Shown: positions 27,207-36,464 of the stretch, piece by piece | How positions within the stretch are numbered: position 1 is the first letter of the stretch | Layout: every line of letters starts with the position of its first letter | Assembly: GCF_019623905.1 (NCBI RefSeq) | Contig: NZ_CP069370.1 | Coordinates: 930,001-994,000 of the forward strand | Direction of reading: 5' to 3' | DNA from: Neotabrizicola shimadae | GTDB lineage: Bacteria > Pseudomonadota > Alphaproteobacteria > Rhodobacterales > Rhodobacteraceae | Length of the DNA stretch: 64,000 nt | Notes under the pieces: model-generated | The model's input: the letters and a program-made list of their open reading frames with translations, nothing else | Told to the model about the DNA's origin: nothing | The model's database searches: none | Made by a program: the position numbers and the translations under genes

Positions 27207-28346
27207 ATGGTTTCGGTTCTTGCAAATGCACTGATGGTCCTGCCCGGCAAGCTGGTGCTCGGGCGGCTGACGATGGGGGACGGGCGCATCCTGGCGCTGG
27301 AACCTGGCACGGGGGTGCCCGAGGGCGCGCTGGATTGCGGGGGCGATCTGGTGATGCCGGGGCTGGTGGAACTGCACACCGACAATCTGGAGCGCCACAT
27401 CGAGCCGCGCCCGCGCGTGGCCTGGCCCCATGCGCCGGCCATCGTGGCGCATGATGCGGAACTGGCGGGCGTGGGAATCACCACGGTTTTCGATGCGCTG
27501 CGGGTGGGCTCGATCCCCGACCGGTCGAAGGGCAGCTATTTCGAATACGCCCGCGCGCTGGCGTCGGAGATCCTGGCGCTCCGGGCGGCGGGGGCCTTGC
27601 GGATCAGCCATCTTCTGCACCTGCGGGCGGAACTGTGCTCGGAGACGCTGAGCGAGGAACTGGCAGGGTTCGGCCCCGAGGACGGGGTGGGGATCATCAG
27701 CCTGATGGACCACACGCCAGGGCAGCGGCAGTTCACCGATGTGACACAGTTGCGCGCCTATCTGATGGGCAAGCACGGGTTCACCGAGGCGGATTTCGAG
27801 GCGCATGTGGCGGACCGCAAGGACATATGGGCGCGCAAGGGGGCGGCGCACGAGGCAGCCGCGGTCGCGGCGGCAGGACGGTTCGGCGCGGTGCTGGCCA
27901 GCCACGACGACAGCACGGCGGCCCATGTCGCGGCCTCGGCGGTACATGGCGTGGCCTTTGCCGAATTCCCCACCACGCTGGAGGCGGCGCGGGCCTGCCG
28001 CGCGGCAGGCATCGCGGTGATGGGCGGGGCGCCGAACCTGATCCGCGGGGGCAGCCATGCGGGCAATGTCGCCGCGCGCGAACTGGCCGAGGCGGATTGC
28101 CTGGACATCCTGTCCTCGGACTATGTGCCGGCGGCCCTGCTGACGGCGGGGCTGCGCCTGGGCGAGTTGTGGGGCGATTTGGCCCGCGGCATTGCCACCG
28201 TGACAGCAGCGCCCGCCCGCGTGGCGGGGCTGGACGACCGCGGTCGGCTGGAGCCGGGGCTGCGCGCCGACGTGATCCGCGTGACCCGCATCGGCGGCGC
28301 GGCGGTGGTGCGCGGCACCTGGGTTGCGGGTCGCCGTGTTGCCTGA
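27207..28346 (+). CDS. phnM: Ribose 1-methylphosphonate 5-triphosphate diphosphatase (PhnM family)
   Basis: A 379-residue amidohydrolase-fold enzyme of the phosphonate C-P lyase pathway, removing diphosphate from the triphosphate intermediate. It starts MVSVLANALMVLPGKLVLGR, has the metal-binding strand motif VMPGLVELHTDNLERHIEPR (H-x-D/H region), and the C-terminal DILSSDYVPAALL and NLIRGGSHAGN motifs diagnostic for PhnM. No other phn genes (phnG-L, N, P or transporters) are in the window, so either the rest are elsewhere or the enzyme acts separately. Downstream is a PHP-family hydrolase that could act on a later cyclic-phosphate intermediate. Confidence 0.92.
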   Translation: MVSVLANALMVLPGKLVLGRLTMGDGRILALEPGTGVPEGALDCGGDLVMPGLVELHTDNLERHIEPRPRVAWPHAPAIVAHDAELAGVGITTVFDALRVGSIPDRSKGSYFEYARALASEILALRAAGALRISHLLHLRAELCSETLSEELAGFGPEDGVGIISLMDHTPGQRQFTDVTQLRAYLMGKHGFTEADFEAHVADRKDIWARKGAAHEAAAVAAAGRFGAVLASHDDSTAAHVAASAVHGVAFAEFPTTLEAARACRAAGIAVMGGAPNLIRGGSHAGNVAARELAEADCLDILSSDYVPAALLTAGLRLGELWGDLARGIATVTAAPARVAGLDDRGRLEPGLRADVIRVTRIGGAAVVRGTWVAGRRVA

Positions 28347-28367
28347 AATCTGACGAATGAGGATGCC

Positions 28368-29297
28368 ATGACCACCAGCCTTCCCGCCTTCACCGCCCCC
28401 GGCCGTTTCTGGCGCGGCAACCTGCACACCCATTCGACCCGGTCGGACGGCGTGCTGGACCCCGAGGAGGTCTGCCGCCGCTATCGGCGCGAGGGCTATG
28501 ATTTCCTGGCGCTGACGGATCATTTCGTGGGCCAGTTCGGCTATCCCATCGTGGACACCGTTCCGTTCCGCACCAACAGCTTCACCACCATTCTGGGGGC
28601 CGAGCTTCATTCGGGCGCCATGGCGAATGGCGAGTTGTGGCATATCCTGGCGGTGGGCCTGCCGGCGGACTTCGCGCCGTCGAACACGCCCTCGTTCCGC
28701 CCGGTGCCGGATCAGGAGAGCGGGGCCGAGATCGCGGCGCGGGCCGTGGCGGCGGGAGCCTTCGTCGCCATCGCGCATCCGCAATGGTCGGGGCTGACGC
28801 TGGCCGATGCGCGCGGCATCGGTGCGGCCCATGCGGTGGAGATCTACAACCACGGCTGTGCCGAGGGCTGCGACCGTGCGGACGGCTTTGCCATCGCCGA
28901 CCTTCTGTTGAGCGAGGGGCGCCGGCTGACGCTGGTGGCGACGGATGACGCGCATTTCTCGGAGCCCGACCATTTCGGGGGCTGGGTCATGGTGAAGGCC
29001 GAGGCGAACGAGCCCGAGGCGCTGTTGGCCGCGCTTAAGGCGGGGCATTTCTATTCCAGCCAGGGCCCTGACCTGCATGACGTGCGCATCACCGACGAGG
29101 CGGTCGAGGTCGAATGTTCCTCGGTCCGCTCGATCATCGTGCAGGGGTCGGGCACGGCGGCGAAGGCCGTCCACGGCATGTCGCTGAACGGGGCCAGCAT
29201 TCCGCTGGAGCGGTTCCGCAATTCGCCCTTCGTGCGGGTTTCGGTCATCGACCATTCGGGGCGCCGCGCCTGGTCGAACCCGCATTTCTTCGGCTGA
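28368..29297 (+). CDS. PHP-domain phosphoesterase
   Basis: A 309-residue hydrolase of the polymerase and histidinol phosphatase (PHP) family. Metal ligands are seen in the first motif GNLHTHSTRSDG (about residues 18-29), in LALTDHF (around residue 50), the IAHPQWSG motif in the middle (near residue 140), and LVATDDAHF (around residue 190). It follows phnM by 21 bases, so it is probably in the same transcript. A PHP-family cyclic phosphodiesterase that opens ribose 1,2-cyclic phosphate 5-phosphate is known from other bacteria, which makes a PhnP-like replacement role plausible (inference). Confidence 0.82.
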   Translation: MTTSLPAFTAPGRFWRGNLHTHSTRSDGVLDPEEVCRRYRREGYDFLALTDHFVGQFGYPIVDTVPFRTNSFTTILGAELHSGAMANGELWHILAVGLPADFAPSNTPSFRPVPDQESGAEIAARAVAAGAFVAIAHPQWSGLTLADARGIGAAHAVEIYNHGCAEGCDRADGFAIADLLLSEGRRLTLVATDDAHFSEPDHFGGWVMVKAEANEPEALLAALKAGHFYSSQGPDLHDVRITDEAVEVECSSVRSIIVQGSGTAAKAVHGMSLNGASIPLERFRNSPFVRVSVIDHSGRRAWSNPHFFG

Positions 29298-29312
29298 GGC
29301 CGAAGCCCGGAC

Positions 29313-29336
29313 CGGCAAGCGTTCGGACGCTTGCCG
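29313..29336. terminator. Hairpin between convergent genes
   Basis: A 9-bp perfect stem, CGGCAAGCG (29313-29321) with CGCTTGCCG (29328-29336), closes a TTCGGA loop. It lies 15 bases after the PHP gene stop and 54 bases beyond the end of the leftward reductase gene. No T-run follows on either side. It probably ends or protects both transcripts. Confidence 0.55.
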
Positions 29337-29390
29337 TCCCGTGTGATGCGTGCAAGCGGCGCTGTGGATGGTGCTGGATGAGCCGGGCGG

Positions 29391-30416
29391 TCAGCCCGGA
29401 ACGGGCGCATCGCGGCGCAAGAGACCCTGATCCTTCAGATCCGACCAGAGCCCGGCGGGAAGGGGCCTGGCCAGAGCGCGGGCATTGGCCTGAACCTCTG
29501 CGGCGCGCTGCGCCCCCAGAACCACCGAGACCACGGCGGGATGGGCCAGCGGAAAGTGCAGCGCGGCCTCGGCCAGCGTGACGCCATGGGCGGCACAGAC
29601 GGCCTCGATCCGCGCGACGCGGGACAGCACGTCCGGCGGGGCGGGATCGTAGTTGTAGAAGGCACCGGGTCGCGCACCGGTGGCCAGGATGCCAGAGTTG
29701 AACACGCCGCCCAGCATCACGCCGATGCCGCGCGCCTCGGCCAGCGGCAGGAACCCGTCCAGCGCGCCCTGTTCCAGAAGCGTGTAGCGGCCCGCCAGCA
29801 GGAACAGGTCGAAGTCGCCGCGTTCGGCCAGCCAGGTGCAGCAGTCCGCCTCGTTCACGCCGGCGCCGAAGGCCCGGATCACGCCTTCGTCGCGCAGGCG
29901 TAGCAGCGCAGGATACGCGCCGGCCATGAAGGCGGCGCGGTGGTCATCCAGCACCTCTTGCCGCTTGTGGGTGAACAGGTCGAGGTCATGGGCATGGACC
30001 ACGTCGATGCGGTCCACCCCCAGTCGCTCCAGCGAAAACTCCAGGCTGCGCAGGACGCCATCGTGCGAATAGTCGTATTCGCCGATGCGGGCGGGCACGT
30101 CGAACCACTTGCCGATGCCCTCGCGGGTTTCGGCCGTGGCGGGACGCAGGACGCGCCCGATCTTGGTGCAAAGCACGATTTCGTCGCGCGGATGGTCGCG
30201 CAGGAAGGGGTTCAGCCGGGTTTCCGACAGGCCGAGACCGTAGAGCGGCGCCGTGTCGAACAGCCGCACGCCCGCGTCCCAGGCGGCATCCATCACCGCG
30301 CGCGCGTCTTGCGGCGAAACGGCGCGGTACAGATTGCCAAGCGGCGCGGTGCCCAGGCCCATCTGCGTAAAACCGATGCCGCCCGTGCCACGCCTGTCCC
30401 AGTGATTGACCTTCAT
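29391..30416 (-). CDS. Aldo/keto reductase (D-threo-aldose 1-dehydrogenase/L-fucose dehydrogenase type)
   Basis: A 341-residue NAD(P)-dependent oxidoreductase with the aldo/keto reductase barrel. Active-site residues can be placed as aspartate and tyrosine in RLFDTAPLYGLGLSE, lysine in IVLCTKIGRVLRP, and histidine in VVHAHDLDLF. The order and the length of the C-terminal segments (VVSVVLGAQRAAEVQANARA) match the branch annotated as D-threo-aldose or L-fucose dehydrogenase. The start MKVNHWDRRGTGGIGFTQMG follows GGGAGGACGC; 26 upstream in-frame codons were rejected. It lies 20 bases downstream of the DDAH-like gene and may share its transcript. Confidence 0.85.
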   Translation of the reverse strand: MKVNHWDRRGTGGIGFTQMGLGTAPLGNLYRAVSPQDARAVMDAAWDAGVRLFDTAPLYGLGLSETRLNPFLRDHPRDEIVLCTKIGRVLRPATAETREGIGKWFDVPARIGEYDYSHDGVLRSLEFSLERLGVDRIDVVHAHDLDLFTHKRQEVLDDHRAAFMAGAYPALLRLRDEGVIRAFGAGVNEADCCTWLAERGDFDLFLLAGRYTLLEQGALDGFLPLAEARGIGVMLGGVFNSGILATGARPGAFYNYDPAPPDVLSRVARIEAVCAAHGVTLAEAALHFPLAHPAVVSVVLGAQRAAEVQANARALARPLPAGLWSDLKDQGLLRRDAPVPG

Positions 30417-30436
30417 GCGTCCTCCCAAGGTTGATG

Positions 30437-31237
30437 TCAGCGCGGGCTGAACCGCAGGGACAGGCAGGACATGCCGCCGTCGAGCTTGGCACATTCGCTG
30501 TTGCCGATCTCGCGGACCGTGTAGCCGGCGGTAAGGATCGCGTCGCGGGTGTGGGGGAAGCCTTCCGGCATCAGCACGAGATCATTGAAGCGGATGGTGT
30601 TGGCGGCGGCTTCCTCGCCCTCGGCCACAGGGATCACCCGGTAGCCGGCAAAGCAGCCGGAGCCGGCGAGGCGGTCGGTGGACAGGATCGTCTCGGCATC
30701 GAGAAGCGAGCAGTCGGTCTTGAAATGCAGCACGCCAGGCGGGGTGTGGACTTCGCGCAAGCGGTGGCCCCAGTCGGCAACGAGCCGGGCAAGGCTGGCG
30801 ATTCCTGTCGCATCGGTGCGGGCAGAGCGGCCGACGAGGATCTCGCGGCCGGTGACAAGGATGTCGCCGCCTTCGATATGGCCTTCGTCCACCGTGCGAA
30901 CCTCGGTGTAAAGCGCCTTGAGATGCGGGGCCATTTCGGCGGCCTCGCCCAGGCGCGAGGGCGCGCCGGGGCGCATGACCACGGCGCCTTCGGGCAGGCA
31001 AAGCGCGGTATCCTCGACGAAGACGGAATCGGGGAAGTCTTCCAGGGGGCCGAGCTCGACCACGGTCGCGCCGGTTTCGCGCAGCGTGGCGATGTAGGCG
31101 TCGTGATGGGCACGGAGCGTGGCGAGGTCGGGGTTGCCGGTATCGACCGCGCGCAGGCCGCGGATGATGGAGGTCGCGGGGGCGCGGGTGATGGCATGGG
31201 TGAAACGGTAGGGGAAGGCAGGGTCGCGCGCGGGCAT
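30437..31237 (-). CDS. ddaH: Dimethylarginine dimethylaminohydrolase (DDAH) / arginine deiminase-type amidinohydrolase
   Basis: A 266-residue enzyme of the amidinotransferase superfamily with the DDAH arrangement: [20 protein letters not shown] with the substrate-carboxylate region, [13 protein letters not shown], a catalytic histidine in [12 protein letters not shown] and the nucleophile C258 in [10 protein letters not shown]. Length and the C-terminal cysteine fit DDAH more than full arginine deiminase (about 400 residues). The expected reaction is hydrolysis of methylated arginines to citrulline and dimethylamine. It is followed by an aldo/keto reductase and is divergent from tex. Confidence 0.88.
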   Translation of the reverse strand: MPARDPAFPYRFTHAITRAPATSIIRGLRAVDTGNPDLATLRAHHDAYIATLRETGATVVELGPLEDFPDSVFVEDTALCLPEGAVVMRPGAPSRLGEAAEMAPHLKALYTEVRTVDEGHIEGGDILVTGREILVGRSARTDATGIASLARLVADWGHRLREVHTPPGVLHFKTDCSLLDAETILSTDRLAGSGCFAGYRVIPVAEGEEAAANTIRFNDLVLMPEGFPHTRDAILTAGYTVREIGNSECAKLDGGMSCLSLRFSPR

Positions 31238-31416
31238 GGGTCACTCCGGGTTTGGCGGCAGGGTGGCAGAAGGCGCGGGCGGGGGCCAGAGGGTGTGGGG
31301 CGTCGAGGCCCCGGCCTTCGCCGGGGCGGGGTTTGCCGGGTGGGGCAAGCATCGCGCCGGGCTTGCCTGTCGCGCGCGGGGCTGGCTATGGTCCGGCCTC
31401 CCGAACGGAGGATTCC

Positions 31417-33747
31417 ATGACTGACGCCACGCAGATCCGCATTGCCCATGCCATTGCCGCAGAGATCGGCGCCACGCCGGGGCAGGTGAACGCGGCAGTG
31501 GAGCTTCTGGACGGGGGGGCGACGGTGCCCTTCGTCGCGCGCTATCGCAAGGAAGTGACGGGCGGGCTTGACGATTCCCAGTTGCGCACTCTGGCCGAGC
31601 GGCTGGCCTACCTGCGCGAGATGGAGGCGCGGCGGGCGGCGATTGTTGCCTCGATCACCGAGCAGGGGAAAATGACCGATGCGCTGGCGCTGTCGCTGGC
31701 GAAGGCGGCGACGAAGGCGGAGCTGGAGGACATCTATCTGCCCTACAAGCCCAAGCGCCGGACCCGGGCCATGATCGCGCGGGAAAACGGGTTGGGGCCG
31801 CTGTATGAGGCGATCCTGGCCGACAGGGGCGCGGACCCGGCGGCGCTGGCGGCGGGCTATGTGAGCGAGGCGGTGCCGGATGCGAAGGCGGCGCTGGAAG
31901 GCGCGCGGGACATTCTGGCCGAGGGTCTGGCGGAAAACGCCACGCTTCTGGGGCGGCTTCGGTCGCACATGAAGGATGTGGGGCGCATCGTGGCCAGGGT
32001 CGCCGAGGGCGCGGCGGCGGAGGGGGCGAAGTTTTCGGACTATTTCGACCACAACGAGCCCTGGGCCACGGCGCCTTCGCACCGTGTCCTGGCCATGCTG
32101 CGCGGGCGCAACGAGGGCGTGCTGACCGTGGACCTGGAGGTCGATGCCGAGGCGGCCAAAGGTGAAAGCCCGGCGGAGCGGGCCTGTGCGGCGGCGCTGG
32201 AGGCGACTGGCCGGGGGCCGGGCGACCAATGGCTGCGCGAGGCGGCGGCCTGGGCCTGGCGGGTGAAGATTCGCACATCGCTGGTGCTGGACCTGATGGC
32301 GGACCTGCGCGAGCGGGCCGAGGAGGAGGCGATCCGCGTCTTTGCGCGGAACCTGAAGGACCTGCTTCTGGCGGCGCCGGCGGGGGGCAAGGCCACGATG
32401 GGGCTGGACCCCGGCATCCGGACAGGCGTGAAGGTGGCGGTGGTGGATGCGACCGGCAAGGTCACGGCGACCGACACGGTCTATCCGTTCCAGCCAAAGA
32501 ACGACCTGCGCGGCGCACAGGTCACGCTGGCGCAACTGATCGCGAAGCATGGCGTGCGGCTGATCGCCATCGGCAATGGCACGGCGAGCCGCGAGACCGA
32601 GAAGATGGTGGCGGACCTGCTGGCGGTGCTTCCGGGCGCGGAGAAGCCGGTGAAGGTGATCGTGAGCGAGGCTGGGGCTTCGGTCTATTCGGCCAGCGAA
32701 CTGGCGGCGAAGGAGTTTCCCGACCTGGACGTGTCGTTGCGCGGCGCGGTCAGCATCGCGCGGCGGTTGCAGGATCCGCTGGCGGAACTGGTGAAGATCG
32801 AGCCGAAGTCGATCGGCGTGGGGCAGTACCAGCATGACGTGGACCAGCACCGGCTGGGCAAGTCTCTGGAAGCCGTGGTCGAGGATGCGGTGAACGCGGT
32901 CGGGGTGGACCTGAACACCGCCTCGGCGCCCCTGCTGGCGCGGGTCTCGGGCGTGGGGCCGTCGCTGGCCGAGGCGATTGTCAGCCATCGCGATGCAAAC
33001 GGTCCCTTCGCCACGCGGCGGGAGTTGCTGAAGGTGGCGCGGCTGGGGCCCAAGGCCTTTGAACAGGCGGCGGGCTTCCTGCGCATCACCGGGGGGAAGG
33101 AGCCGCTGGATGCCTCGTCCGTGCACCCCGAGGCCTATGACGTTGCGCGGCGGATCGTGGCGGCCTGCGGGCGCGACATCCGCGCGCTGATGGGCGATGC
33201 GGCGGCGTTGAAGAAGGTTGACCCGCGGGCTTTCGTGGACGACCGTTTCGGCCTGCCCACGGTGAAGGACATCCTGGCAGAACTGGAAAAGCCGGGGCGC
33301 GACCCGCGGCCTTCGTTCCGCACAGCGGCTTTTGCCGATGGGGTGGAGGATATCAAGGACCTGAAGCCGGGGATGATGCTGGAGGGGACCGTCACCAACG
33401 TTGCCGCCTTCGGCGCCTTTGTGGACATCGGCGTGCACCAGGACGGGCTGGTGCATGTGAGCCAGCTGGCCGACCGCTTCGTGAAGGACCCGCATGAGGT
33501 GGTGAAGGCGGGCGATGTGGTGAAGGTCAGGGTGGTCGAGGTCGATGTGGCGAGGAAGCGCATCGGCCTGACCATGCGGTCGGACAGCGCGCCCGCACGC
33601 GATCAGGCGCGGGATGCGGCGCGCGAGCGGGGGGCACCGGTGGCCAAGGGCAAGCCGGGGCCGATGCAGGCGGGGCCCAAGGGGCAGGGCGGCGCGGGCG
33701 GGGGCAATGCCTTTGCCGATGCGCTGAAGGGCAAGTTCGGGCGGTGA
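31417..33747 (+). CDS. tex: RNA-binding transcription accessory protein Tex
   Basis: A 776-residue cytoplasmic protein. An N-terminal helical domain ([20 protein letters not shown]) with [26 protein letters not shown] is followed by a YqgF-type nuclease-like domain ([20 protein letters not shown], about residues 328-347), two helix-hairpin-helix motifs ([20 protein letters not shown]) and a C-terminal S1 domain ([20 protein letters not shown], about residues 648-667). The tail after the S1 domain is glycine-, lysine- and proline-rich. Tex binds nucleic acid and affects transcription. The open frame extends 55 codons upstream, but the family starts here. It overlaps by 3 bases or abuts the next gene, depending on start choice. 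Confidence 0.95.
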   Translation: MTDATQIRIAHAIAAEIGATPGQVNAAVELLDGGATVPFVARYRKEVTGGLDDSQLRTLAERLAYLREMEARRAAIVASITEQGKMTDALALSLAKAATKAELEDIYLPYKPKRRTRAMIARENGLGPLYEAILADRGADPAALAAGYVSEAVPDAKAALEGARDILAEGLAENATLLGRLRSHMKDVGRIVARVAEGAAAEGAKFSDYFDHNEPWATAPSHRVLAMLRGRNEGVLTVDLEVDAEAAKGESPAERACAAALEATGRGPGDQWLREAAAWAWRVKIRTSLVLDLMADLRERAEEEAIRVFARNLKDLLLAAPAGGKATMGLDPGIRTGVKVAVVDATGKVTATDTVYPFQPKNDLRGAQVTLAQLIAKHGVRLIAIGNGTASRETEKMVADLLAVLPGAEKPVKVIVSEAGASVYSASELAAKEFPDLDVSLRGAVSIARRLQDPLAELVKIEPKSIGVGQYQHDVDQHRLGKSLEAVVEDAVNAVGVDLNTASAPLLARVSGVGPSLAEAIVSHRDANGPFATRRELLKVARLGPKAFEQAAGFLRITGGKEPLDASSVHPEAYDVARRIVAACGRDIRALMGDAAALKKVDPRAFVDDRFGLPTVKDILAELEKPGRDPRPSFRTAAFADGVEDIKDLKPGMMLEGTVTNVAAFGAFVDIGVHQDGLVHVSQLADRFVKDPHEVVKAGDVVKVRVVEVDVARKRIGLTMRSDSAPARDQARDAARERGAPVAKGKPGPMQAGPKGQGGAGGGNAFADALKGKFGR

Positions 33748-33752
33748 GGGCC

Positions 33753-34592
33753 ATGGAAAACGCTGATCAGACTGCGTTCTGGAATGCCGACCCCGGCCGG
33801 ATGTGGGTGCGGTTCCAGCCGGACATGGACCTGTTTCTGGGCGGCGTGACCGGGCTTCTGCTGGACGAGGCGGCGCCCAGGCCGGGCGGGCGGGTGCTGG
33901 ACGTGGGCTGCGGGGCGGGGGCCACGTCCCTGGCCTTTGCCGAAGCGGCCGGTCCGGGCGGCCAGGTTCTGGGGCTGGACGTGTCGGCACCGCTTCTGGC
34001 GCGGGCGCGCGAGCGGGCGGCGGGCCTGCCGCAGCTGGCCTTTGCCGAGGCCGATGCGCAGGTGGCGGAGCTGGAGGCGGGGCGCTTCGACCTGGTGGTG
34101 TCGCGGTTCGGCGTGATGTTCTTCAGCGATCCGGTGGCGGCCTTCCGCAACCTGGGCCGGGCGCTGGCTCCGGACGGGCGGATGGTGCTGGCCGCTTGGG
34201 CGGGGGTGGAGGCCAATCCGTTTTTCCGCGATCCGGGGCGGATCGGCGTCGCGCGGCTTGGGGCCTTGCCGCCCACTGACCCGGACGGTCCGGGGCCGAT
34301 GGCTTTTCGGGACATCGACCGGGTGGCGGGGCTGTTGCAGGCGGCGGGGCTCAAGGCGGTCGAAGGCCGCGCGGTGGATCTGGCGCTGGTGCATCCGGGC
34401 GGGATCGAACCGGTCTTGGAGATGCTGACCGGCATCGGCGGCCTGTCGCGGCTGATGCGCGAACGGGGCGGCACGACCGAGGACATGGCGGCGATCCAGG
34501 CGGCGCTGCGCGATGCCTGGGCGGAGCATGACGGGCCGGAGGGGCTGCGGCTGCCGGCGCGGGTGAACCTGTTCACGGCGCGGGCAGGCTGA
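33753..34592 (+). CDS. SAM-dependent methyltransferase (class I)
   Basis: A 279-residue methyltransferase. The SAM-binding motif I is VLDVGCGAGATSLAFA at about residues 50-65, motif II region LGLDVSAPLLARAR lies further on and motif post-I is FDLVVSRFGVMFFSD near 110-124. The segment WNADPGRMWVRFQPDMD at the start resembles UbiE/Coq5-like or small-molecule methyltransferases, but the substrate is not recognised. The ATG at 33753 is chosen; an in-frame GTG at 33744 overlaps the tex stop and is an alternative. The pairing with tex is probably a simple read-through arrangement. Confidence 0.8.
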   Translation: MENADQTAFWNADPGRMWVRFQPDMDLFLGGVTGLLLDEAAPRPGGRVLDVGCGAGATSLAFAEAAGPGGQVLGLDVSAPLLARARERAAGLPQLAFAEADAQVAELEAGRFDLVVSRFGVMFFSDPVAAFRNLGRALAPDGRMVLAAWAGVEANPFFRDPGRIGVARLGALPPTDPDGPGPMAFRDIDRVAGLLQAAGLKAVEGRAVDLALVHPGGIEPVLEMLTGIGGLSRLMRERGGTTEDMAAIQAALRDAWAEHDGPEGLRLPARVNLFTARAG

Positions 34593-34720
34593 GGATCGGC
34601 GGCGGACCGCCGGCAGGTCGGGGTGCCATGATTCCGCCATGATTGCGACGCTGGCGCGCCGTGAAACGGGAGGACGCCTAACCCAGGTCTCGCCACCGCC
34701 CCCCTAGCCGGAGCCCAGCC

Positions 34721-36034
34721 ATGGCCCTTTCGCTGCAATCTCTGACCGATGCCCTTGCCAATGATCCCGGGCTTCAGGCCCTTCCCGCACAGCAGCTGGC
34801 CGATGGGCTGAAAGCTGCGGAGGAGCTGAACCGCATCCTCCTGATGATGATCACGCAGACCGGGGTGAACAATGACGGACTGATCACCCCCGAAGACATG
34901 CAGGCGATCTCGGATGAAATCTGGAAGCCTGCCAATGCGCAGCCCTGGCGCGAGTTCTGGCTGGCGCATGGAAATGACAGCGGCACGGTGGAGACCGGCT
35001 ATCACCTGTTGCAGAACGACGGGGGGCAGCTGGAGTTCCGCGGCCGCAACTTTGCGGACACCATCGCCGACAGCATCTACCACTTCGGCTTTCAGGTTCA
35101 GGACGGCAACTATTTCAACGAGGACGGCAACACCAATGCCGCGCTGAGTGACGTGGCGGGTTGGCTGAACTACTTCCTGAACGGGCGCAGCGTGGTGTTC
35201 GGCACGGAAGGGGCCGAGTCGCTTGGAACCTCGGATTATGACGCCTATTTCGCGGCGGCCCGGAGCGAGACCTTCTATGCCGGCGGCGGCGATGACCAGG
35301 TTTGGTCCGGCCTTGGCGCGGACAAGGTCTATGGCGGGGCAGGGAACGACCGGGTCGGTGCCGGGGAGGGGTCTGACCGTGTGTGGGGGGAAGGCGGGCA
35401 TGACACGCTGTATGGCGAGGCTGGCAACGACCTGCTTCTGGGGGCCGGGGGCAATGACGTGCTGGGCGGCGGCACCGAGCTGGACACGCTGAAGGGCGGG
35501 ACAGGGGACGACACTCTGTACGGCGATGACGGCGACGATGAGTTGTGGGGCGAGGACGGGCTGGACATCCTGCACGGCGGTGCCGGGCGCGACCGGCTGG
35601 ACGGTGGGACGGGCACTGACAAGCTTTATGGCGGCGACAGCGCAGATCGGCTGTTCGGCGGGGCCGGCAATGACACCCTGTCAGGCGGTGAAGGCACCGA
35701 CCTGCTGATCGGCGGCGGAGGCGCGGACCTGATCCAGCTTTGGGAGACGACGCAGGCCGCCGACACCGTGGTGCTGCGCGCGGGCGAAAGCGGGCTGACC
35801 CGAACCACGATCGACCGGATCGAGGGCTTCGCCAGCGGCACTGACAAGATCGACCTGAGCGCCCTCGGCGTTGCGTCGCTGGAGGATCTGGACTATCGGC
35901 GCGACGGGCTCGCATCGTGCTTCTATGACGGTGAGTTCCTGCGCATAGACAGCGATGGCGACGCAAGGACCGACATGATCGTGGCCTTTTCCTGGGTGGG
36001 CGAGCTGACGGCTGCGGATTTCCTCTTCGCCTGA
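34721..36034 (+). CDS. RTX calcium-binding repeat protein
   Basis: A 437-residue protein with no signal peptide, so probably secreted by a type I system. Residues about 185-345 hold about fifteen glycine-aspartate nonapeptide repeats of the GGxGxDxLx type (for example GGAGNDRVGAG, GEAGNDLLLGAGGNDVLGGG, GGAGNDTLSGG), which form a calcium-binding beta-roll. The last 90 residues resemble the serralysin-type C-terminus (DTVVLRAGESG, DRIEGFASGTDKIDLSALGV, TAADFLFA). The N-terminus (residues 1-180) has an EF-hand-like loop GVNNDGLITPEDM and otherwise no recognised enzyme motif. No type I transporter genes are nearby. Confidence 0.85.
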   Translation: MALSLQSLTDALANDPGLQALPAQQLADGLKAAEELNRILLMMITQTGVNNDGLITPEDMQAISDEIWKPANAQPWREFWLAHGNDSGTVETGYHLLQNDGGQLEFRGRNFADTIADSIYHFGFQVQDGNYFNEDGNTNAALSDVAGWLNYFLNGRSVVFGTEGAESLGTSDYDAYFAAARSETFYAGGGDDQVWSGLGADKVYGGAGNDRVGAGEGSDRVWGEGGHDTLYGEAGNDLLLGAGGNDVLGGGTELDTLKGGTGDDTLYGDDGDDELWGEDGLDILHGGAGRDRLDGGTGTDKLYGGDSADRLFGGAGNDTLSGGEGTDLLIGGGGADLIQLWETTQAADTVVLRAGESGLTRTTIDRIEGFASGTDKIDLSALGVASLEDLDYRRDGLASCFYDGEFLRIDSDGDARTDMIVAFSWVGELTAADFLFA

Positions 36035-36044
36035 CGGCGCAGGC

Positions 36045-36464
36045 TCAGCTGCCGGGGTCGAAGGCGGCGGGGGCGGTGGCCCCGAGAATGGCGCGCAGGG
36101 CAAGCAGCATGACCATGCCAAAGGCGCCGGCGTAGTCGGCCGCCGCATAAAGGCCGATGAGCCAGCCCGCAAAGGCGCCGATCAGGGCGGCGGGCAGCCA
36201 GCCGAACCAGCCGACGTGCAGGGCAAGGGCGGTGAGCGGCAGGGCCATCAGCCAGCCCGCCCAGGAGAAGAGCGGCGACACACCGAGCGCCGAAGCGATC
36301 TGCCAGAGCCGGTAACCACCCTCGCCCGCGCCCGGATCGGCCAGGGCGAACAGGGCCGCACCGACGGCGCCGGGGGCAAGCCACAATACCGTGGCCGTCA
36401 GCACCAGCCGCACCCGCCCGACCAGCGCAAGCCCGCCGGGGGCAGAGCGGAGGTGGCGGCTCAT
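36045..36464 (-). CDS. Small membrane protein, unknown function
   Basis: A 139-residue hydrophobic protein with three or four predicted membrane segments (LVLTATVLWLAPGAVGAALF, WAGWLMALPLTALALHVGWF, LPAALIGAFAGWLIGLYAA, FGMVMLLALRAIL). The start MSRHLRSAPGGLALVGRVRL overlaps the tldD stop by 4 bases (ATGA), so it is translated with tldD. I do not recognise a family. It could act in the same envelope or quality-control process as TldD, but this is only context. Confidence 0.65.
   Translation of the reverse strand: MSRHLRSAPGGLALVGRVRLVLTATVLWLAPGAVGAALFALADPGAGEGGYRLWQIASALGVSPLFSWAGWLMALPLTALALHVGWFGWLPAALIGAFAGWLIGLYAAADYAGAFGMVMLLALRAILGATAPAAFDPGS

Noticed and set aside
30634-33990. 1118-codon leftward frame across tex
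   Set aside because: Antisense shadow of tex and the DDAH-like gene: composition rich in R, P, H and A, no recognised domain, while the sense strand encodes clear protein families.
35260-35740. Tandem repeats in the RTX gene considered as a DNA satellite or CRISPR-like array
   Set aside because: The repeats follow the 27-base coding periodicity of the RTX nonapeptide and are not conserved at the DNA level, with no constant repeat and variable spacer pattern.
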